A stretch of 39,979 nucleotides of DNA from an uncultured bacterium (GTDB taxonomy: Bacteria; Nitrospirota; Thermodesulfovibrionia; Thermodesulfovibrionales; Thermodesulfovibrionaceae): assembly GCA_937924475.1 (NCBI GenBank), contig CALDSV010000038.1, positions 1-39,979 on the forward strand, read 5' to 3'. The translations under genes were made by a program, and so were the position numbers. The notes beneath the pieces are model-generated. The model made no database searches and was not told the origin of the DNA. It saw only the letters and a program-made list of their open reading frames with translations. Numbering within the stretch: the first letter of the stretch is position 1; the number at the start of each line of letters is the position of its first letter. Below, piece by piece: positions 36,427 to 39,979 of the stretch.

Positions 36427-38259
36427 TCTCAAGATTTTAAAGACCTGCTCAATAATTGCTTTTGAAGAAATCCCTTCATAATCTAAAAGCTCCTCAGGAG
36501 TTCCACTTTTTGGTGTTTTTCTACAGGCAAGACAATAAACTCTGTCAGTATTTAGTTCTCCCTTGACAGCCTCACCAATACCTCCGGCAGGATAGTGATC
36601 CTCCACTGTGATTATTGCCTTTGTTTCCTCTAATGCTTTTTTTAAAGTAAATTTATCAAGAGGTTTTACACTATAAAGATCAATAACCCTAAGAAAAATA
36701 CTTTGTCTTTTTAATTCTTCATATGCTTTAATAGCTTCATGAAGCGTGATGCCTGCAGCCACCACTGTAATTGAGTCCCTGTCGGAGGCCTTGATTAACT
36801 TTGAACCTCCAATTGAAAACTCTTCATCATAACTGTAAATTACAGGCGTTGCAGAACGAGTTGTTCTTATATAAACAATTCCTCTGTGTTTAGCAGCTTC
36901 CCTTACAAGTTTTTCTGTTGATACAGCATCAGAAGGATATAAAACAATACTATTTAAGATACTTCGCATCATAGCAATGTCTTCCAGTCCCATTTGGCTT
37001 GGTCCGTCCTGTCCAATGGATACTCCTGCATGGGAGCCAACTATTTTAATGTTCACATCACTGTATTGAGCCATCCTGATCTGATCAAATGCGCGAGTGA
37101 GAAATGCTGCAAAAGATGAAAGGAAAGGAATTTTTCCCCGCAAAGCAAGACCTACTGCCATTCCTACCATGTTTTGTTCTGCTACAAAGCATTCAAAAAA
37201 TCTGTCAGGATAGTATTTTTTAAATATCTCTGCATAAGTTGAATTACTAACCTCTGCATCTAAAACAACCATGTTTGGAAACTCAGGAAATATTTTTACA
37301 AGAGCCTCTCCATAAGCTCTTCTTGTAGGTACCAAATCACCAATATTATATTTTTTAGCAAAATCCTTTATCTCAATGGGTTTTGGATTTGCTTTAAGAA
37401 ACTCAGGCTTTTTAATAGAAACTACCATTTTCTTTATTTCTCCGAGTTCTTTTATAGCCTCTTTGTATTCTTCCTCTTTTAGTGCCACTCCATGATAACC
37501 ATCCTTATCTTCAAGAAAAGAGATACCTTTGCCCTTTATTGTTTTTGCTATAATCATTGTAGGACAGCCGCTACTTAAAGCTTCATTATAGGCTCTAAAT
37601 ATTTCATCAAAATTATGGCCATCGATAGATATTGTTTTCCATCCAAAAGAGGAAACTCTCTTTTCATAAGCATTTATGTCATGACCATACATGGTTTCAC
37701 CACGCTGGCCAAGTCTATTGACATCAATTATTCCTATCAGATTATCAAGTTTATAGAATGATGCAAGTTGAATAGCCTCCCAAACCGAACCTTCTGCCAT
37801 TTCACTATCACCCAGTAGAACATAAACTTTATAAGAAAGCATGTCAATGTACTTACCATTTATAGCCATTCCTACTCCTATAGACAATCCTTGACCAAGT
37901 GAGCCTGTGGCTGCCTCGGAATATGGAAAATCTCTTACTGGATGACCTTCCAAGGGTGAGCCAAACTTTCTTAATGTAAGAAGTTCTTCCTCACTAAGTT
38001 TTCCAGCTACTGTCCAAAGAGAATAAAGAAGTGGAGCTGCATGTCCTTTTGAAAATATAAGTCTATCATTATTTGGATTTTGAGGATCTTCTGAATCAAA
38101 ATGAAAAAAGCCTCCAAAAAGGAGGCTTACCATTAATTCTACTGCTGAAAGACAGGTTGTAGGATGACCTGAACCTGCCTTAGTTGTTGAGGTAAGAATA
38201 TAGTATCTTATAATCTTCGATAATTCTTCAAGATTATTCATTTCATTTTTTTGGTTCAA
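36418..38259 (-). CDS. tkt: transketolase, short animal-type form
   Basis: Transfers two-carbon units between sugar phosphates using thiamine diphosphate. The single 613-residue chain has the N-terminal TPP region (STTKAGSGHPTTCLS), the TPP-binding LLGDSEMAEGSVWEA...IIDVNRLGQ, the pyrimidine domain (EQNMVGMAVGLA) and a C-terminal domain (VEDHYPAGGIGEAV). Length and wording (for example INRLGQ-type and FGW-x-x-x-x-x-DGH) resemble the animal TKT group, not the longer E. coli TktA. The start lies inside the end of rpoD by 17 bases, so it is co-transcribed. A terminator-shaped hairpin sits at about codons 44-52. Confidence 0.95.
   Translation of the reverse strand: MNQKNEMNNLEELSKIIRYYILTSTTKAGSGHPTTCLSAVELMVSLLFGGFFHFDSEDPQNPNNDRLIFSKGHAAPLLYSLWTVAGKLSEEELLTLRKFGSPLEGHPVRDFPYSEAATGSLGQGLSIGVGMAINGKYIDMLSYKVYVLLGDSEMAEGSVWEAIQLASFYKLDNLIGIIDVNRLGQRGETMYGHDINAYEKRVSSFGWKTISIDGHNFDEIFRAYNEALSSGCPTMIIAKTIKGKGISFLEDKDGYHGVALKEEEYKEAIKELGEIKKMVVSIKKPEFLKANPKPIEIKDFAKKYNIGDLVPTRRAYGEALVKIFPEFPNMVVLDAEVSNSTYAEIFKKYYPDRFFECFVAEQNMVGMAVGLALRGKIPFLSSFAAFLTRAFDQIRMAQYSDVNIKIVGSHAGVSIGQDGPSQMGLEDIAMMRSILNSIVLYPSDAVSTEKLVREAAKHRGIVYIRTTRSATPVIYSYDEEFSIGGSKLIKASDRDSITVVAAGITLHEAIKAYEELKRQSIFLRVIDLYSVKPLDKFTLKKALEETKAIITVEDHYPAGGIGEAVKGELNTDRVYCLACRKTPKSGTPEELLDYEGISSKAIIEQVFKILRSF
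38104..38128 (-). terminator. intragenic terminator-like hairpin in transketolase
   Basis: Minus strand: AAGCCTCC (38128-38121), loop of five T, GGAGGCTT (38115-38108), followed by TTTTC. The eight-base-pair stem has five GC pairs and a following T-run, meeting the shape of a Rho-independent terminator, yet it lies within about codons 44-52 of the tkt reading frame (S-L-L-F-G-G-F-F). Confidence 0.5.
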
Positions 38260-39679
38260 CAGTATCGCTAAGAAGCATTTTTAAAAGCTTAAGTCGACTT
38301 GGATGTTTTAATTTTCTTAAAGCTTTTGTTTCAATCTGTCTTACTCTTTCTCTTGTGATGGATAAATATCTACCTACTTCTTCAAGAGTATGATCTCGAT
38401 CTTCACCTATGCCAAATCTCATTTTGATAACTTTTTCTTCTTTCGGAGTAAGAGTTTTCAATACCCTTTGAATATGCTCACTTAATTCTATCCTCTCTGC
38501 CTCTGAAATAGGAGATGGAGAAGATTTATCTCCGATAAAATCTTCCAACTCTGTGTCTTCATCACCTATGGGAGTTTGTAAACCTATAGGATCCTGTATG
38601 GCTCTAAAAACCTCTTCAACTTTCCTTACTGGGACTCCTAACTTTTCTGCAATTTCTTCATTGCTTGGTTCTCTACCCAACTGTTGAGTAAGTTCTCGAG
38701 ATGCTTTCGTTACTCTATTGTAAAACTCCATCATATGCACAGGAACCCTTATTGTTTTTGTTTGATCAATTAATGCTCTGGTAATTGCTTGTCTTATCCA
38801 CCATGTGGCATAAGTGGAAAATTTAAAACCTTTTTCATATTTAAATTTATCAACAGCCTTCATTAAACCTATATTTCCCTCTTCAATTAGATCAAGAAGT
38901 GGAAGTCCACGACCTACATAATTTTTGGCTATATTGACTACCAATCTTAAATTTCTTGTAATTAATTCATTCTTTGTTTCTTCCACTAAACATTTAGCTT
39001 TATATATTTTGTTCCAAATATTTTTTAGATCTTCTATTTTTAAACCTGTTTCATTTTCAATTTTTTTAAATTCTGAGGAAACTTCTTTATATAAATTTTC
39101 GAGATTTTTATCAGTTTCTCCTGATTTTTTCAAATCATTTATTTTCTTTTTCAAATCTTTAATTGAACCATAATCTTTAATTTTATTTTCAATTTTTTCT
39201 ATGTCATTTATAAAATTTTCCAACTTAATTATTGTTCTAGTTAATGCTTCTTCAGCCTTTTCATCTTCAGTTAAATTTTCATTTTCTTCTTCTGAATCCA
39301 GTTTATTTAATATTTTTTTATACAAAGGTAAATCTATGATAGTTTCTCGGATAATGCTTTTTCCTTCTTGTAATTTCTTTGCTAATTCAACTTCTTCATC
39401 CTTAGTTAGAATGGGAATATCTCCCATCGAATTAAAATAGGCTTGAACTAAATCTTCAACGTGTTCTTCCTCTTCTAATTCCTCCTCTTCTTCTAAAAAT
39501 AACTCTTCATCATCATCGACAACCTTGACACCCATATCACTTAAAACATCAATTAAATCCTCTAACTCGTCAGGAGAGAAATATTCAGATGGTAGAGCCT
39601 CATTTATCTCATCGTATGTTAACTTACCTCTTTTCTTACCGAGATTAACTATTTCTTCAAAAATATCTCTTTCTTTCAT
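38243..39679 (-). CDS. rpoD: primary sigma factor RpoD (sigma70)
   Basis: A 478-residue housekeeping sigma factor. A sigma 1.1-like N-terminal domain (residues 1-60) is followed by a very acidic run near 55-75, region 1.2 (VQAYFNSMGDIPILTKDEE), a non-conserved segment, and region 2 with NLRLVVNIAKNYVGRGLPLLDLIEEGN and the -10-recognising WWIRQAITRALIDQ. Region 3 and region 4 (LGREPSNEEIAEKLGV, then the helix-turn-helix near ETKALRKLKHPSR) complete it. The ATG directly abuts AAAGGAG, with a second AGAGG ten bases upstream; this second site is the better ribosome site. It lies between the 23S rRNA gene and tkt, all on the same strand. Confidence 0.97.
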   Translation of the reverse strand: MKERDIFEEIVNLGKKRGKLTYDEINEALPSEYFSPDELEDLIDVLSDMGVKVVDDDEELFLEEEEELEEEEHVEDLVQAYFNSMGDIPILTKDEEVELAKKLQEGKSIIRETIIDLPLYKKILNKLDSEEENENLTEDEKAEEALTRTIIKLENFINDIEKIENKIKDYGSIKDLKKKINDLKKSGETDKNLENLYKEVSSEFKKIENETGLKIEDLKNIWNKIYKAKCLVEETKNELITRNLRLVVNIAKNYVGRGLPLLDLIEEGNIGLMKAVDKFKYEKGFKFSTYATWWIRQAITRALIDQTKTIRVPVHMMEFYNRVTKASRELTQQLGREPSNEEIAEKLGVPVRKVEEVFRAIQDPIGLQTPIGDEDTELEDFIGDKSSPSPISEAERIELSEHIQRVLKTLTPKEEKVIKMRFGIGEDRDHTLEEVGRYLSITRERVRQIETKALRKLKHPSRLKLLKMLLSDTVEPKK

Positions 39680-39713
39680 CTCCTTTAAACCTCTTTTAAA
39701 ATTTTATATTTCA

Positions 39714-39741
39714 ATAATACCAATTTTCTAAAAAATTTCAA
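39714..39741 (-). promoter_or_regulatory. putative rpoD-tkt promoter
   Basis: Minus strand: TTGAAA (39741-39736), 16-base spacer, TATTAT (39719-39714). It lies between the rRNA terminator and rpoD, and gives a leader of about 28 bases with ribosome-site sequences, unlike the leaderless units. Confidence 0.5.
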
Positions 39742-39744
39742 CAT

Positions 39745-39793
39745 TTAAAATAAATATAAATAAAAGAGAGAAAGGAAACCCCTTCCTCTCTTT
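39745..39793 (-). terminator. intrinsic terminator of the rRNA operon
   Basis: Minus strand: a 13-base-pair stem (arms 39793-39781 and 39775-39763), loop GGTTT, then a long T-rich tail to about 39745. The one irregular pair is G.U when read from the minus strand but A.C from the plus strand, which supports the minus orientation. Apart from this element, the 39680-39840 interval has only the rpoD promoter. Confidence 0.8.
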
Positions 39794-39840
39794 ATTATTT
39801 AAATTATTTGGAAAATTGGTAACAAGAAGAAATAAAAGAG

Positions 39841-39979
<139 letters not shown>

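Noticed and set aside
39796-39840. 5S rRNA or tRNA downstream of the 23S gene
   Set aside because: Only about 45 AT-rich bases lie between the 23S end and the terminator stem, with no 5S or tRNA motif.

Overview
The window is a gene-dense, low-GC (roughly one third G+C by eye) bacterial chromosome segment with about 39 protein genes and the 3' end of a 23S rRNA gene. Gene content points to an anaerobic, probably thermophilic and motile bacterium: an HdrA-type flavin/iron-sulfur protein next to TusA and a KorD-like ferredoxin, flavin-dependent thymidylate synthase, an archaeal-type IMPase/FBPase, and a flavoredoxin-like protein. My best guess is a Thermodesulfovibrio-like member of Nitrospirota, with Thermodesulfobacteriota as the alternative. 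This is an inference from gene content, not from a phylogeny. I see no phage, IS element, CRISPR array or tRNA.

Layout. 1-3634 (minus): a putative DNA-repair radical SAM protein, its DUF4130-type partner, and a glycogen branching enzyme cut by the window edge. 3927-6731 (plus): a purine phosphorylase of the MTA/MTI family, an L,D-transpeptidase and a Pif1-like helicase with a C-terminal WYL domain. 6734-8108: a secreted TPR protein (minus) and a small Cys-rich protein (plus). 8105-9789 (minus): IMPase/FBPase and a zinc-type CDF exporter, divergent from hisC-hisB-thyX-cysM (plus, 9858-13140). 20730-13145 (minus): one long, overlapping gene string with KorD-like ferredoxin, HdrA-like protein, TusA, a periplasmic ligand-binding protein, sensor kinase, response regulator, isochorismatase-fold hydrolase, PHP phosphoesterase and a TPR membrane protein. 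24552-20952 (minus): flavin reductase, aroC, slt. 24616-27266 (plus): ftsH-folP. 28888 and 29633 (minus): argS and a pentapeptide-repeat protein. 29789-31725 (plus): motA-motB-PilZ. 31756-36426 (plus): an SbcD-like nuclease, an SbcC/YhaN-like ATPase with a membrane hairpin, and a histone-deacetylase-fold hydrolase. 39979-36418 (minus): 23S rRNA end, a terminator, rpoD and transketolase.

Two signals stand out. First, at least eight transcription-unit starts carry a sigma70-like -10 box 6 to 8 bases before the start codon, seven of them with a -35 element 17 or 18 bases further upstream. This predicts leaderless mRNAs as a common mode here, beside Shine-Dalgarno-led genes inside operons. Second, the 31756-36426 cassette couples a nuclease, a membrane-anchored SMC-like ATPase without a CxxC zinc hook, and a deacetylase-fold enzyme; this is the best candidate for an undescribed system. 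Other points are a 23S gene with no 5S gene after it, a hairpin covering the ribosome binding site of the HdrA-like gene, and a terminator-shaped hairpin inside the start of the transketolase gene.
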